64,000 nucleotides of DNA, taken from the NCBI RefSeq assembly GCF_026000775.1, contig NZ_AP026830.1, positions 733,056 to 797,055 on the forward strand, read 5' to 3'. The DNA comes from Vulcanisaeta souniana JCM 11219. GTDB taxonomy: Archaea > Thermoproteota > Thermoprotei > Thermoproteales > Thermocladiaceae. Shown piece after piece: positions 63,662-64,000 of this stretch. A program made the translations under genes and the position numbers. Each line of letters begins with the position of its first letter. Position 1 is the first letter of the stretch. Below the pieces are notes generated by a model. The model saw nothing but the letters and a program-made list of their open reading frames with translations. It ran no database searches and had not been told where the DNA came from.

Positions 63662-63934
63662 TCATCCAGGTACTACGAACCTGTATGTGACGAACTCACC
63701 GGCCGTGTCTGACCTCCTAATTATCCTAATAACATTGCCTGGCCTGGCGCCGATTGCCCTGACCAATGGATCACTGGATCTAATCCAGGGCAGTTGGAAC
63801 ATCCTAGCATTCAACTGCTTAAGTATTTCCTTAACCTCCTCCTTGGGCACGATCTCGGCCCTGGGCATATACTCATGCTCAAGAACCCTCTTAAAACGTT
63901 CTTCCGACTTCCTCCTCCTACCTCCAGCACTCAC
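63662..63934 (-). CDS. rpoH: RNA polymerase subunit H
   Basis: A 90-residue RpoH/Rpb5-like subunit. YMPRAEIVPKEEVKEILKQL and ARMFQLPWIRSSDPLVRAIG, then ARPGNVIRIIRRSDTAGEFV are characteristic of the Rpb5 C-terminal assembly domain, preceded by a basic N-terminus. The GTG at 63934 is 18-29 bases from a TATA box (63952-63963), consistent with a leaderless start. First gene of the polymerase operon. Confidence 0.95.
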   Translation of the reverse strand: MSAGGRRRKSEERFKRVLEHEYMPRAEIVPKEEVKEILKQLNARMFQLPWIRSSDPLVRAIGARPGNVIRIIRRSDTAGEFVTYRFVVPG

Positions 63935-63951
63935 AAAGTACGCGAATCACT

Positions 63952-63963
63952 AGGATATATAAG
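63952..63963 (-). promoter_or_regulatory. TATA box of the rpoH-rpoB-rpoA operon
   Basis: Minus strand gcttatatatcc, centred about 23-25 bases upstream of the GTG at 63934. The clear TATATA core and position make it the main promoter of the RNA polymerase operon. Confidence 0.65.
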
Positions 63964-64000
63964 CCTTACAACGTACTTAGAGCCTCGACCTTTAAGGCAG

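Overview
The window looks like part of a hyperthermophilic crenarchaeal chromosome, most likely Thermoproteales of the Vulcanisaeta/Caldivirga type. The evidence is an archaeal RNA polymerase operon (rpoH, undivided rpoB, rpoA1, rpoA2, rpl30e, nusA, rps12), GatD, an archaeal ATP-synthase proteolipid, a LacS-type glycosidase, a PaREP1-family protein and archaeal pilin leaders. Many genes also have a TATA-like box 24-30 bases before the start codon, as in leaderless crenarchaeal transcripts. The genus is inferred from gene content; no rRNA gene is present.

Layout. 0-5.9 kb: membrane proteins, PaREP1, a cupin, two tandem paralogous membrane proteins, a HEPN/MNT pair, then decayed genes (a HEPN/MNT-like remnant and an MFS transporter broken partly by a 12-base duplication). 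5.9-13.1 kb: lacS glycosidase, glycosyltransferase, surface protein, ClpP/SppA-like membrane protease, a four-subunit 2-oxoacid:ferredoxin oxidoreductase operon and a CBS-domain protein. 13.3-29 kb: a lipid/acyl catabolic island with two acyl-CoA ligases, an acyl-CoA dehydrogenase, a TetR regulator, a KAS III-like thiolase-fold enzyme, two alpha/beta hydrolases, an MFS importer, a secreted penicillin-acylase-family Ntn hydrolase, a crotonase and an alkyl-DHAP-synthase-like flavoenzyme. 29-35 kb: pseudogenes (aspartic protease, solute-binding-like protein with one amber stop, molybdopterin oxidoreductase fragment) among intact MFS, sfsA and gatD. 35.5-39.8 kb: a soluble NAD-linked formate-dehydrogenase-like pair. 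40.8-46.7 kb: a type IV/Tad-like pilus locus with three pilins, one ATPase and two half-size TadC-like proteins, organised divergently around a perfect 9-bp inverted repeat. 47-53 kb: a coiled-coil DUF3782-type nuclease, KaiC-like ATPase, MFS transporter, M20 peptidase, ATP-synthase proteolipid and tRNA-Ser(GCT). 53.3-64 kb: the RNA polymerase/ribosomal operon.

The most striking feature is in rps12. The universally conserved decoding-centre protein S12 is interrupted by a 514-residue intein between Lys and Cys just after the PNAAVRK segment. The intein carries a LAGLIDADG endonuclease and an HTH module, and ends Gly-Asn rather than the usual His-Asn. Production of functional ribosomes would therefore depend on protein splicing. 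A second system worth attention is the acyl island: outside-facing amidase, importer, hydrolase, acyl-CoA ligase, dehydrogenase and a TetR regulator could together form a scavenging route for N-acyl or ester-linked fatty acids.
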